From an uncultured Christensenella sp. (GTDB taxonomy: Bacteria > Bacillota > Clostridia > Christensenellales > Borkfalkiaceae): a stretch of DNA of 64,000 nt. The notes beneath the pieces are model-generated. The model was not told the DNA's origin. It saw only the letters and a program-made list of their open reading frames with translations, and did not search any database. This document shows positions 8,433-17,120 of this stretch, one piece after another. A program made the position numbers and the translations under genes. The stretch is from the NCBI GenBank assembly GCA_910577375.1, contig CAJTLT010000003.1, positions 62,001 to 126,000 of the forward strand, written 5' to 3'. Numbering within the stretch: position 1 is the stretch's first letter; each line of letters starts with the position of its first letter.

Positions 8433-8461
8433 ATATTACAATATTTGAAACGGCTTGTCAA
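8433..8461 (-). promoter_or_regulatory. Sigma-A promoter of rpsF-ssb-rpsR
   Basis: On the minus strand TTGACA (8461-8456), 17-nt spacer, TAATAT (8438-8433). Confidence 0.85.
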
Positions 8462-8491
8462 CTTATTTCAATCGTTAATTCGCCGAGACGG

Positions 8492-10345
8492 TTAATTCGA
8501 CGCGGCGGAAGCCGTGTTCAAAATGGAAACGAGATAGGAAAGCGCTTCGGTAAGTTCGAGGTCTCCGAGCTTTGATTTCCCGTTATAGCTTATGTTTGTA
8601 TCCAAATCGGCGCGGCTTTGAAAAACGAGAATATCGTTATCGTGCAAAAAGTAAAGCGTTGAACCGGACATATTTGCGGAAACGTTGCCTATCATATCGG
8701 TTAAATTATTTACCGTATAAGTTTTTTCGCTGTCATTATTATAGAGAAGAATTTTCCACATACCCTGCGCTTCGCCGTAGGTATAGTAATTTTTATCCGT
8801 CGGCAGAGAAGAAAGCTTTCCGTCGCCGTTTGCGAGAACGTCTTTTCCGTTTTCGTCTTTGAAATAATAAACGTATTTATCGTTGAAATCCGAGGGAGTT
8901 GCAAGCCGTTTTGTATCCGTGCCGTAAATATCCGAGGCGTACATTTCGTTCACGGTGAGGCTTGCGATATCCGCGCCCAGCGTATCTATTGTGGAATCGG
9001 CGAGCATTTCTAAAATTTTGTTGCCGTTAACGTCCATAATTTCGCTTATTTTAAGGCTGCCGACATCAATTCCGTTTTGGAGATTGCCGACAGAAAGCGA
9101 TAAAATTTCGACCTCGTTCTGACCGTCGAGGTAATACGCGCGGGAAATTGCGCCGTTTTCTTTTACCTCTATAAAACAGGGAATTTCGTTGCCGCCGTTA
9201 AAATACGTTGCGGTATATGCGTAAGTTTCGCCGTTTGCTTCGGTTACGTTGGCAACGCCGTAGAAAAGGCGGGTCATAATTTTATCGGTTGCGGTTATGT
9301 CTATTATGTCGGTTAAAAGCAGATTGTTCAGCACTTCGTCGAAGTTGACTTCGCCGCTCATAATATCGCCGAGCGAAACGTTGCCGAGAACCTTTTGGGC
9401 AAGAACGTCGTCGCTTTCAAGGAGTTCTGTTAAATACACATCGTTTAAAGCTTCGAAATCTCCGTCCGCAAGAGTGCGCAAAGTTACGGGATTTACGTTG
9501 ATTTTTTCGTTGCCTTCATAGTAATAATTGCCCGAAAGTCTGGCATATTCCGCATTGTAAAGTTCGTATACTTCTCCGTTTGCGGAGCGCGCGGGCGCGG
9601 TATAAGCAAAATTGCCGTCTGTAATATAAGGCGTTTCTTCATCGAAATAATAATAAAGCCTGAATCCGCCGTTAATCTCAACAATGTTTCCCGCGTATTG
9701 TTCGGGAAGTTCTGCGTTATCGTCTACGCGCAAAAATTTGTTTTGTTCTTCTTCAAGCGAATACACGTCGTAATAAACGGGATATTTTTCTTCTGTTTGG
9801 GGATTCTGAACATATTCCGCCTCTGTTCCGCAGAACACGATTTCCATAATTTTATTATCGAATATACCCGCCATACCGAGTGGACCGAAAAGCAGTGCGG
9901 GCTGTATATCAAGAATTTTTTCACTCATATAATCGCCGAGCTGAGAAAATTTGACGGAAACAAATTCTTCGCGTTCGATTTCCACATAAAAGAAAAACGT
10001 TTCGTGAAGTCCGTCTATAAACCCTTTTGTTGCCGGAATGAGATTTTCAAATTCGCCCATGCTTAAATTCGACGTATCGGAAGCCATTGCGCCGACTTTT
10101 TGAATAAGTTCCAAAAGCGTTTCAACACCGCCGTTTTCCTTATCGGTGTTGATAACCTGGTTTTTACCCTCTTCGTCTTTGCTGTTATCGACGCCGAAAA
10201 TGGAAAGAACCGTATCGACGCTTGAAGAAAGCACGAAATAAACCGCGCCGCCGACAGCCCCTACGATTAAAATTATGCCCAATAAAATACCGAGAAAAAA
10301 CGAGAGAAAAGAAAAGCCTTTTCTGCGCGGCTGATTGTTTTGCAT
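8492..10345 (-). CDS. Large N-terminally anchored exterior protein, unknown function
   Basis: 617 residues. A short basic stretch (QPRRKG) and a long glycine-rich hydrophobic helix (about 11-40, FLSFFLGILLGIILIVGAVGGAVYF) anchor it, and the remainder is acidic and exported. Short motifs recur in the body, such as VSLGDIMSGEVNFDEVL, SLKISEIMDV and KLGDLELTEALSYL, separated by beta-rich segments with many Tyr and Asn. No catalytic motif or known domain is recognised. The N-terminal anchor plus Tyr/Asn-rich body resembles the style of the giant protein at 1-3755, though I see no direct sequence match. It is expressed from its own promoter inside the cca 3' end. Confidence 0.8.
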   Translation of the reverse strand: MQNNQPRRKGFSFLSFFLGILLGIILIVGAVGGAVYFVLSSSVDTVLSIFGVDNSKDEEGKNQVINTDKENGGVETLLELIQKVGAMASDTSNLSMGEFENLIPATKGFIDGLHETFFFYVEIEREEFVSVKFSQLGDYMSEKILDIQPALLFGPLGMAGIFDNKIMEIVFCGTEAEYVQNPQTEEKYPVYYDVYSLEEEQNKFLRVDDNAELPEQYAGNIVEINGGFRLYYYFDEETPYITDGNFAYTAPARSANGEVYELYNAEYARLSGNYYYEGNEKINVNPVTLRTLADGDFEALNDVYLTELLESDDVLAQKVLGNVSLGDIMSGEVNFDEVLNNLLLTDIIDITATDKIMTRLFYGVANVTEANGETYAYTATYFNGGNEIPCFIEVKENGAISRAYYLDGQNEVEILSLSVGNLQNGIDVGSLKISEIMDVNGNKILEMLADSTIDTLGADIASLTVNEMYASDIYGTDTKRLATPSDFNDKYVYYFKDENGKDVLANGDGKLSSLPTDKNYYTYGEAQGMWKILLYNNDSEKTYTVNNLTDMIGNVSANMSGSTLYFLHDNDILVFQSRADLDTNISYNGKSKLGDLELTEALSYLVSILNTASAASN

Positions 10346-10383
10346 AGAAACCCCTTTTCCGCAACAACTCTGCGGACAAAAAT

Positions 10384-10412
10384 ATTATATAATTTTAAAG
10401 CTTTATTTGCAA
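10384..10412 (-). promoter_or_regulatory. Promoter of the 617-residue protein gene
   Basis: On the minus strand TTGCAA (10412-10407), 17-nt spacer, TATAAT (10389-10384). The -35 box lies within the last codons of cca. Confidence 0.75.
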
Positions 10413-11755
10413 CCGTTTGCAAATTTTAAAGCGCAATTTATAAGAGCGTCGCTTTCATTCGCAACGCGTTTTAAAGCGCATTCGTAAAGTAAATGTTCGA
10501 GCGTTGTACCGACACATTCCTTTTTTACGCCTGCGTTTATCAAATCTCCGCCTTTTACCGAAAGTTCTTTTAACGTAAACGGCACGCCCTCGGCTTTCAT
10601 ATTTTCAAGGATTGCGCGCATTTTTACAACCGTGGGCGCGGGAGACAAATCGTCTTTGCACGCAGAATAATCGGCTTGCTTCAAAAGCATAAGTTCTTCT
10701 AAATATTCGTAGTTTTTAACGATAAATCTGCGCACTTTGTTTTCTTTGGCTTTACAGTCCAAATCGTACATATGCAACCCGACGAGAACGGAAACTCTTT
10801 CCGCAAACTTTTTTGGAACACGTAAACGGGCGCATATATCAAGGGCAATTTTCGCTCCCTCTATATCGTGGCCGTGATATTTGCCGTAGTTTTTCATACA
10901 ATACGGCTTGCCCGCATCGTGCAGAAGAGCCGCAAGGCGGATTGATTTATCCGCATACTTTACGGAGCGGAAAGAATGTTCCAGCACGTCGTGATTGTGG
11001 AAATCGGAACGCTGTTCCATTTTGTCGCCCAAAGCAAGTTCGGGCAGAATAAAGGCAAGCACCCCGCTTTCTTTTAAAATTTCAAGCCCTGCATATTGCG
11101 CGCCGTTTATGCCGTATTTCAAGTCCGCATGAAGTATGCCGTTGAGCTCGGAATATATCCGTTCGGGGGCGATATCCGCTATCAGGCGGGCGTTGTTGAT
11201 TGCGCCTTGCATACACTCCTTGTCGGGCGTAAATCCGGTTTGCGCGGCAATACGGGCAAGGCGCATAAGGCGCAGTCCGTCTTCCCCGAAAACTTTATCG
11301 GCAGGCGCAACAGTTGTCATTTTTTTTGCTTTTATATCGGCTATGCCGCCGAGCGGATCACAAAATTGCCCCGCATATATATCGTAGTAAACGGCATTGC
11401 ATTTAAAGTCACGGCGGCGGGCGTCAAGAGAAATATCGTCGGTAAAAAAAGTTTTAACGGGAGTATGAACGCCGCGAACGTATTCGTCCGAGCGAAAAGA
11501 CGAAAATTCGTATTCCTCCCCGTCCTTTTCTATTTTTACCGTGCCGGTGTGCTTATATACCGCGTTTATTTTAAATCCTGCGGATTTGGCGCGGGATATA
11601 AAATCACCCGTTCCGACGGGCGCGCAGATATCGCAATCCGGCTTTTCGGCTTTAAGCCCGCCGAGAAAATCGCGCACTCTTCCGCCCACCACGTACAGCG
11701 GGAAAGGGCAGATTTCCGCAAGAGATATGAGATTTTGCGAAAGAACGTTTTTCAT
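10403..11755 (-). CDS. cca: CCA tRNA nucleotidyltransferase / HD-domain poly(A) polymerase family protein
   Basis: 450 residues from ATG 11755. The nucleotidyltransferase head has YVVGGRVRDFLGG and the metal-binding DCDIC, a slight variant of the usual DxD. RRRDFKCNAVYYD and the arm with DGLRLMRLARIAAQTGF follow, then an HD phosphohydrolase segment (HDVLEHSFRS, AALLHDAGKP, HGHDIEGA). These enzymes add or repair the 3' CCA of tRNAs using CTP and ATP. Both tRNA genes in this window already encode CCA, so repair is the likely role. The ATG lies 7 nt downstream of a TATAAT box, so the mRNA is probably leaderless; a TTG one codon earlier is an alternative. Confidence 0.9.
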   Translation of the reverse strand: MKNVLSQNLISLAEICPFPLYVVGGRVRDFLGGLKAEKPDCDICAPVGTGDFISRAKSAGFKINAVYKHTGTVKIEKDGEEYEFSSFRSDEYVRGVHTPVKTFFTDDISLDARRRDFKCNAVYYDIYAGQFCDPLGGIADIKAKKMTTVAPADKVFGEDGLRLMRLARIAAQTGFTPDKECMQGAINNARLIADIAPERIYSELNGILHADLKYGINGAQYAGLEILKESGVLAFILPELALGDKMEQRSDFHNHDVLEHSFRSVKYADKSIRLAALLHDAGKPYCMKNYGKYHGHDIEGAKIALDICARLRVPKKFAERVSVLVGLHMYDLDCKAKENKVRRFIVKNYEYLEELMLLKQADYSACKDDLSPAPTVVKMRAILENMKAEGVPFTLKELSVKGGDLINAGVKKECVGTTLEHLLYECALKRVANESDALINCALKFANGCK

Positions 11756-11762
11756 CAAAACT

Positions 11763-11814
11763 ATTATATAATATTTTTTAAGTTATTGCAATTTAAATTA
11801 ATTTGATATATAAT
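11763..11814. promoter_or_regulatory. Divergent promoters sharing one palindromic -35 box
   Basis: TTGCAA at 11786-11791 reads the same on both strands. Rightward it is followed after 17 nt by TATAAT (11809-11814). Leftward it is followed after 17 nt by TATAAT (11768-11763). One hexamer therefore serves cca and the lipid kinase gene, and both cannot be occupied at once. Confidence 0.75.
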
Positions 11815-11844
11815 AAAGGTAAATTTTACATTGAGAGAATAAAA

Positions 11845-12726
11845 GTGCATTACATTATCGTCAGCGAAGCCCGCCTTAAAGGCAATGGCGGCAAAAAGCT
11901 TAAAGACGTTGAAAACGTTTTCCGGAAAGCGGGAATACAATATGAACTTATCAGAACCCGCGACAAGGAAGACGCGAAAGCGGCTACGGAAAAAATTACT
12001 TTGCAGAGCGGCAACAACGCGATTATAACGATGGGCGGCGACGGCACTTTACACGACATAATAAACGGTTTCAAGAGTTTTGAAAACTGCAGTCTCGGGC
12101 TTATACCTTTCGGCACGGGGAACGACTTTGCCGCGACTGCGGGCATACCCAAAAACCATAAAAAAGCCGCGGAGATTATTGCTTACGGCAAGCCGCGCAA
12201 TATTGATTTTATAGAGCTTTCTTCGGGATTACGTTCGATAAATTCCGTTGGTATGGGCATAGACGTTGACGTATTGCAACGCACATACGCCGCAAATAAA
12301 AAGGGCAAGGGCAAATATCTGCGTTCTTTGATATCTTCTTTGATACATTTCAAAAGCTGCAATTTCACCGTTGAATATGACGGAAAAGAAGAAAAGCATT
12401 TCGGGCTTATCGCGGCTTTGGGCAACGGCAAACAGTTCGGGGGCGGCATTAAGCTTTTCCCCGAGGCAAAGCTGGACGACGGATATTTAGACCTTTTTAT
12501 GGTGGATTACATATCAAAGCCGAAGATGATAGGCGCGTTTTTAAAGCTTATGCGCGGCAAGGTAAACAAAATAAAAAACGTTACCATAGTTAAGACGAAA
12601 GCCGCAAGATTTTACAACGAAAGCGAAAATTATTATATTCAGGCTGAGGGCGAGCTTTATAAAAACGTTGCTATCGACGCGCATATAGTTGAAGGAAAAT
12701 TAAGATTTTATTTACCGACTGATTAG
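11845..12726 (+). CDS. YegS/DagK-family lipid kinase
   Basis: 293 residues from GTG 11845. Upstream in-frame starts overlap the TATAAT box at 11809-11814, so the GTG with a weak GAGAG site is preferred. The diacylglycerol kinase catalytic domain is clear: nucleotide-binding MGGDGTLHDIINGF, then LGLIPFGTGNDFA, SVGMGIDVDV and ALGNGKQFGGGIKLFPEAKLDDGYLDLFMVD. The family phosphorylates diacylglycerol or related lipids, recycling them into phospholipid synthesis. The following phosphatase gene starts 3 nt after the stop codon, so the two are co-transcribed. Confidence 0.9.
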   Translation: MHYIIVSEARLKGNGGKKLKDVENVFRKAGIQYELIRTRDKEDAKAATEKITLQSGNNAIITMGGDGTLHDIINGFKSFENCSLGLIPFGTGNDFAATAGIPKNHKKAAEIIAYGKPRNIDFIELSSGLRSINSVGMGIDVDVLQRTYAANKKGKGKYLRSLISSLIHFKSCNFTVEYDGKEEKHFGLIAALGNGKQFGGGIKLFPEAKLDDGYLDLFMVDYISKPKMIGAFLKLMRGKVNKIKNVTIVKTKAARFYNESENYYIQAEGELYKNVAIDAHIVEGKLRFYLPTD

Positions 12727-12728
12727 AA

Positions 12729-13796
12729 ATGACCGAAAAATATTTAAGGCGGGTTCTTGACAACCTTAAAACGGCTGTTGTTGTCGCCGACCAAAATTTA
12801 AAAGCTGTGTTTTTTAACCGCGCTTTCAAAAACCTTTTTCCCGACGGAAGCCAGCGCGGAAAGCTTGGTAAGATTACCGCGTGTGTGCATTGCGAAAAGG
12901 ACTGCGGCGGCGACAGTTGCCGCGGTTGTGCGCTTTCCGACGCGTTTGAGGACGCCTTTCTTTCTAACAAAGAGACGGGACGGCGCATATTCCAGAGGGT
13001 TAAAAGCGGAGACAGCGTACATGAGGTAGCCTATTCCATTACCGTCACCCCTATCGGCGGCGGACTTTGTATGGGCGCGGTTGACGACGCTTTCGAGCTT
13101 GAAATAGCGCGGGAGCTGCAAACCGCAAAAAACATACAGCAGCGTTTACTGCCCGCGGGAAAATGGGCGGGCGGCAAAAAATACTCCTATGTGTATATAC
13201 CGTGCCGCGATATCGGCGGCGATTTACCCGACGTTTATACGTGCGGCGATAACGCCTGCGGAATGATTGCGGACGTTTCCGGCAAGGGAATTTCCGCCGG
13301 AATGTTATCAGCGTTTGTAAAAGCGGCTTATGATAAAACCGCGGATTCCCCCGCAAATGCGATAAAGAGCCTTAGCGCGAAGTTCCGCGAGCTTAACCTT
13401 GACGAAAGAAATTATGTTACTGTTGCGGCTGTTAACATAGACAAGGAAAACATAACCTATTCTATGGCGGGGCACAACGTGCCGCTTTTATTGAAATCGG
13501 GAAACGGCATTACGCGGGTTATTCTTAATTCCCCCCCCGTATCCAACTGGTTTGAAAATCCCGCTTATTTCGACGATACCCTGCCGTATAAAAAAGGCGA
13601 TATACTTGTGCTTTTAACGGACGGAGTGACCGAGTGCAAAAACGGCAGAGGCGAAATGTTCGGCGTTGAAAAGGTTGTAAGGACGCTTTCAACGGCGCGC
13701 ACCGCCGACGATTTTATTAAATCGCTTGAAGATAATCTGCGCGGATTTTGCAGCGATTTGAACGATGACATCACGGCGATTGCTTTTGATTTGTAA
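12729..13796 (+). CDS. PAS-SpoIIE (PP2C-type) serine phosphatase with a cysteine cluster
   Basis: 355 residues. Residues 1-120 form a PAS-like sensor (LDNLKTAVVVADQNLKAVFFNRAFKNLFP) interrupted by the cysteine cluster CVHCEKDCGGDSCRGC (about 55-72). A short helix (ELQTAKNIQQRLLP, as in RsbU) leads to a SpoIIE domain with metal-binding IGGDLPDVY, MIADVSGKGISAGMLSAF, MAGHNVPLLL, LLTDGVTE and DDITAIAF. RsbU/SpoIIE enzymes dephosphorylate anti-sigma antagonist proteins. No anti-sigma or antagonist gene lies nearby, so the substrate is elsewhere. The cysteines could bind zinc, an Fe-S cluster or act as a redox switch. Confidence 0.88.
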   Translation: MTEKYLRRVLDNLKTAVVVADQNLKAVFFNRAFKNLFPDGSQRGKLGKITACVHCEKDCGGDSCRGCALSDAFEDAFLSNKETGRRIFQRVKSGDSVHEVAYSITVTPIGGGLCMGAVDDAFELEIARELQTAKNIQQRLLPAGKWAGGKKYSYVYIPCRDIGGDLPDVYTCGDNACGMIADVSGKGISAGMLSAFVKAAYDKTADSPANAIKSLSAKFRELNLDERNYVTVAAVNIDKENITYSMAGHNVPLLLKSGNGITRVILNSPPVSNWFENPAYFDDTLPYKKGDILVLLTDGVTECKNGRGEMFGVEKVVRTLSTARTADDFIKSLEDNLRGFCSDLNDDITAIAFDL

Positions 13797-13838
13797 AATA
13801 CGCGCAACAATATACGGTTTTTTAAAGAGATAAACAAT

Positions 13839-13870
13839 ACGCGCCGCGGCTTTCAGCCGCGGCGCGTTTC
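13839..13870. terminator. Bidirectional terminator
   Basis: ACGCGCCGCGGCT / AGCCGCGGCGCGT stem with a 3-nt loop, between the phosphatase gene and the converging response regulator gene. Confidence 0.8.
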
Positions 13871-13907
13871 ATTAGGTTTTTTGCGTTATTTAAGGCATAT
13901 TGCGGGG

Positions 13908-14546
13908 TTAAATTACGTTTTTGATTTTTTCAACTGCCGCTGACCTGCCGTCGGCACCGAGTTTTAAATATATGGCGCTGATGTAATTTCTTGCAGTTCC
14001 GTCGGAAAGTTTTAAAGCCGTTGCAATCTGTCTGTTGGTAAATCCGTCATACAGCATAAGCGCGATTTCCACTTCTCTTTCAGAAAGGTTGAACGCCTTT
14101 TTTAATTTGTATTCTTTATCCGTGGAAACCATAACCGCCGCATCGGTTATTTTTTTTGCTATTTTCGCGGGCAGAATAGTATCCCCCGCGTAAGCGTTTT
14201 TAACCGCGTCGATTAAAGCCGTTGCGCCGATATCCTTTAAAATATAGCCGCTTGCGCCGTTGTTGATTGCGCTGAGAATATAATCGCTGTCGTCAAACGT
14301 GGTTAAAATTATTATTTTGATATTTTCGTCTATTTCTTTAATGCGCTTTGTGGCGACAACCCCGTTCATATTCGGCATACGGATATCCATTAACACAACG
14401 TCGGGCTTTGTTTCTGCGCATTTCTCGATTGCGCGCGCCCCGTCGGACGCGATGCCAACAACGGAAAGGTCGCCCGAAGTTTCCAGAACAGATTTAATGC
14501 CCTCCGCAAGAATTTGCTGGTCGTCAACCAATAAAACCTTAATCAC
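13908..14546 (-). CDS. NarL/LuxR-family response regulator
   Basis: 212 residues. The receiver domain has acidic DD (residues 8-9), phosphoacceptor Asp in VVLMDIRMPNMNG (about 55), switch Thr in IIILTTFDD and Lys in YILKDIGA. The C-terminal LuxR-type HTH is LSEREVEIALMLYDGFTNRQIATALKLSDGTARNYISAIYLKLG. Its start overlaps the end of the sensor kinase gene by 8 nt, so it is the cognate partner. Targets are unknown. Confidence 0.95.
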   Translation of the reverse strand: MIKVLLVDDQQILAEGIKSVLETSGDLSVVGIASDGARAIEKCAETKPDVVLMDIRMPNMNGVVATKRIKEIDENIKIIILTTFDDSDYILSAINNGASGYILKDIGATALIDAVKNAYAGDTILPAKIAKKITDAAVMVSTDKEYKLKKAFNLSEREVEIALMLYDGFTNRQIATALKLSDGTARNYISAIYLKLGADGRSAAVEKIKNVI

Positions 14547-15771
14547 CGTTTTTTCCTCCGTTTACGAGTATTATCTTAATTTCGAAGCCCTCTCCTTCTT
14601 CGCTTGAAAACTCAAAGCGGCCTCCGAGCTTTTCCACCTTTTCGCGGATTCCCCTCAACCCGAAGCCCTCTTTTGCGCCGCCGCATACTCCACAGCCGTT
14701 ATCGGAAACGAGCAGACTGAACCCGTTTTCAACGGCTTTCAATTCCAGATAAAATGCGGTGGCTTTGCCGTGGCGGATACCGTTCGAGAGCAGTTCTTTT
14801 ACGCTGTTGACTACAAAGCGGTGGATTTCTTCGTCGGGCTGGATTTCGTCCAAATCGTAGCGGGCTTTGATATCAGTGCCGTCTATGGTTTGCGCGATTA
14901 CTTCTTCGAGTTCGTCTTTCAGCGGTTTGATTTTGCCGCGCCCCGCAAGCAGGTGAACGCTTTCCCGCATTTGTTCCAGAGCGTTGCGTGCCTGAACGTT
15001 TGCCGAAATAATTCTGTTTTTCGCCTCGTCGGGATTTTCGTCTATAAGCAGTTTAGCCGCTTCCGTCTGCATAATTACAGTTGTCATCGAATGACCAGCG
15101 GTATCGTGGATTTCTCTTGCAATACGGTTGCGCTCTTCAAACACCTTTGTTTGCGTGAGCTGTTCATACACCTCTTCAAGCCGCGCACGGTTTTCGTCTG
15201 CCTCTTTTAACGCCGCGCGGAGTTCCAGGTTTGTGCGGTAAAATTTAAGCAAAAACAAAACGATTATATAATCGAGAATTATCGCCAAAAGACCGAAGAG
15301 AACGCCCGAAAGTATTTCAACAAGGCTGTTATATACCGTTGCTTCCGGATTGCCGATTATCCAGCCTGCAACGAACGACACGCTGAACAGCCCGCAGCTT
15401 ATGCCGAAAAGTATGGTTTTATCCCTGAACCTTTCAACCGAAAGATAGCATTGCGTTAAAACTATGCAATAGAGTATTGAAAGGTACGAATTGCCCGTGA
15501 GAATACAGATTACAAGCAACAGCGCGGAATCCAAACCGTAAAAAACCATTTTCGCCGCGAAATTTTTTATGACGAACGCGTTAACCGCTTCCAGCGCGAT
15601 AAGCAGAACGCAGCAGATAAGCGTTATCGAAAAGCTGTATACTATAATTATTTTGCCGAAAGTCTGGGCGCAGATTACTATTTCTATGGCAATAAGCAAC
15701 AAAACGAGAACGAGTTTTGTATAATCTATTAATTTACGCGACATTAAGTCTATTTTGAAGTTGTTTGCCAT
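14539..15771 (-). CDS. NarL-type sensor histidine kinase
   Basis: 410 residues. About five or six hydrophobic helices occupy residues 15-180, with short loops, so the signal is probably sensed in or near the membrane. A coiled coil (about 180-215) leads to HisKA_3 with the phosphoacceptor His in ERNRIAREIHDTAGHSM, then an HATPase_c domain with VVNSVKELLSNGIRHGKA (N box), VSDNGCGV (G1) and GFGLRGIREKVEKLGG (G2). It phosphorylates the downstream response regulator. It is divergent from the peptidase gene. Signal unknown. Confidence 0.93.
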   Translation of the reverse strand: MANNFKIDLMSRKLIDYTKLVLVLLLIAIEIVICAQTFGKIIIVYSFSITLICCVLLIALEAVNAFVIKNFAAKMVFYGLDSALLLVICILTGNSYLSILYCIVLTQCYLSVERFRDKTILFGISCGLFSVSFVAGWIIGNPEATVYNSLVEILSGVLFGLLAIILDYIIVLFLLKFYRTNLELRAALKEADENRARLEEVYEQLTQTKVFEERNRIAREIHDTAGHSMTTVIMQTEAAKLLIDENPDEAKNRIISANVQARNALEQMRESVHLLAGRGKIKPLKDELEEVIAQTIDGTDIKARYDLDEIQPDEEIHRFVVNSVKELLSNGIRHGKATAFYLELKAVENGFSLLVSDNGCGVCGGAKEGFGLRGIREKVEKLGGRFEFSSEEGEGFEIKIILVNGGKNGD

Positions 15772-15811
15772 ACTTTTACTTATTTTTCACCGTAATTTTG
15801 TCTTAATTCAT

Positions 15812-15840
15812 TTTACCATAAATAAAAAAAAGTGTATAAT
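15812..15840 (+). promoter_or_regulatory. Promoter of the PepV-like dipeptidase gene
   Basis: TTTACC (15812-15817), 17 nt, TATAAT (15835-15840). The -10 is perfect and the -35 is weak. Confidence 0.55.
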
Positions 15841-15871
15841 GATTTTAATGATTTTTTTAAAAGGCTTTAAA

Positions 15872-17116
15872 ATGACGGAAGAAATTATAAGGCAAATATC
15901 GGAAATTATTAAATTCAACTCCTCGCAAGCGCCCGCGGAAGAGGGCGCGCCTTTCGGGAAAGGCGCAAAACAGGCTTTGGATTATTTTTTGAAGCTTGCG
16001 GACGAAATGGGATTTGAAACAATAAACTACGACGGTTATGCGGGCGAAGTTATTTTCGGCGAGGGCGAAGAATTTGCCGTTTTGGCGCATCTTGACGTTG
16101 TGCCTGCCGGCAACGGCTGGACGCGCGAGCCTTTCGGCGGACAAATAGATTATGAAAACCGCCGCGTTTGGGGCAGAGGCGCTATGGACGACAAAGGCCC
16201 TGCGGTTTGCGCCCTTTTCGCTTTGAAAGCGTTAAAAGACGAAGGATTTAAACCCAAAAGAAAAATCAAGCTTATTGTCGGCTGTAATGAAGAAAGCGGC
16301 TGGGGCTGTATAGATTATTACAAGGCGCACGCGCATATGCCAGACGAAGGATTTTCGCCCGACGCGGATTTCCCCGTAATTTACGCCGAAAAAGGCATTT
16401 TACATTTATGCTTACATTTCACCTCGGCGGGCGGATTTAACGGATTAAAAGGCGGCGAGCGCGCGAATATGGTTTGCGATTATTGCGAAGTTTCCGCGCC
16501 TGCCGACAGCGTAAAGCTGAAAAAATACGGTTTGACGGCAGAAAACGGAAAGATAGTTTCCCGCGGGAAGTCGGCACACGGCTCTACCCCCGACGAGGGT
16601 AAAAACGCTATTTTGCCCGTTTTGGAATATCTTGGCCTTGAAAGCGCAAAAGACGCGTTGTTCGGCAATTGTTTCGGATTGAAAGAGCTGCACGATGAAA
16701 CGGGTTATCTCACTTTTTCCCCGAACGTAATATCTCAGAACGGAAACGATTTGGCGGTTATTTGCGACATACGCTATCCCTCCACTTACAAAAAAGAGGA
16801 CGTTTTGCAACGCATAGACGTTAACGGGGTGAAATACGAGATATTATCGGAACAGGCTCCGCTTTTTAACGACAAAAATTGTTTTCTTATAAAAACCTTG
16901 TGTTCGGTTTATAACGAGGTTACGGGCAAGAACGTTAAACCCGTGGCGATTGGCGGAGGAACCTATGCTCGGGCTTTGAAATGCGGCGCGGCGTTCGGTC
17001 CGGAAGAGGCTGGCGAAGAAAACACCATACATCAGGCGAACGAATACATCACGTTTGAAAAAATAGAAAAGTGTTTTGAAATTTACAAACTTGCAGTAAA
17101 AAGACTGACGGAATAA
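15872..17116 (+). CDS. pepV: M20-family dipeptidase (PepV/Sapep-like)
   Basis: 414 residues from ATG 15872. The M20 zinc site is visible as AVLAHLDVVPAGNGW (His and the catalytic Asp), VWGRGAMDDKGP (bridging Asp), GCNEESGWGC (catalytic Glu) and PDADFPVIYAEKG; the last His is in NTIHQANEY near the C-terminus. PepV-type enzymes release amino acids from dipeptides in the cytoplasm. The protein is somewhat shorter than the usual roughly 460 residues. An in-frame ATG at 15848 sits at the expected transcription start and would add eight residues with a leaderless mRNA; the start is therefore uncertain. The next gene begins 4 nt after the stop. Confidence 0.9.
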   Translation: MTEEIIRQISEIIKFNSSQAPAEEGAPFGKGAKQALDYFLKLADEMGFETINYDGYAGEVIFGEGEEFAVLAHLDVVPAGNGWTREPFGGQIDYENRRVWGRGAMDDKGPAVCALFALKALKDEGFKPKRKIKLIVGCNEESGWGCIDYYKAHAHMPDEGFSPDADFPVIYAEKGILHLCLHFTSAGGFNGLKGGERANMVCDYCEVSAPADSVKLKKYGLTAENGKIVSRGKSAHGSTPDEGKNAILPVLEYLGLESAKDALFGNCFGLKELHDETGYLTFSPNVISQNGNDLAVICDIRYPSTYKKEDVLQRIDVNGVKYEILSEQAPLFNDKNCFLIKTLCSVYNEVTGKNVKPVAIGGGTYARALKCGAAFGPEEAGEENTIHQANEYITFEKIEKCFEIYKLAVKRLTE

Positions 17117-17120
17117 TATT

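Noticed and set aside
15755..15871. Longer N-terminus for the PepV-like protein
   Set aside because: It would place most of the extra codons upstream of or inside the promoter; only 15848 remains a realistic alternative start.
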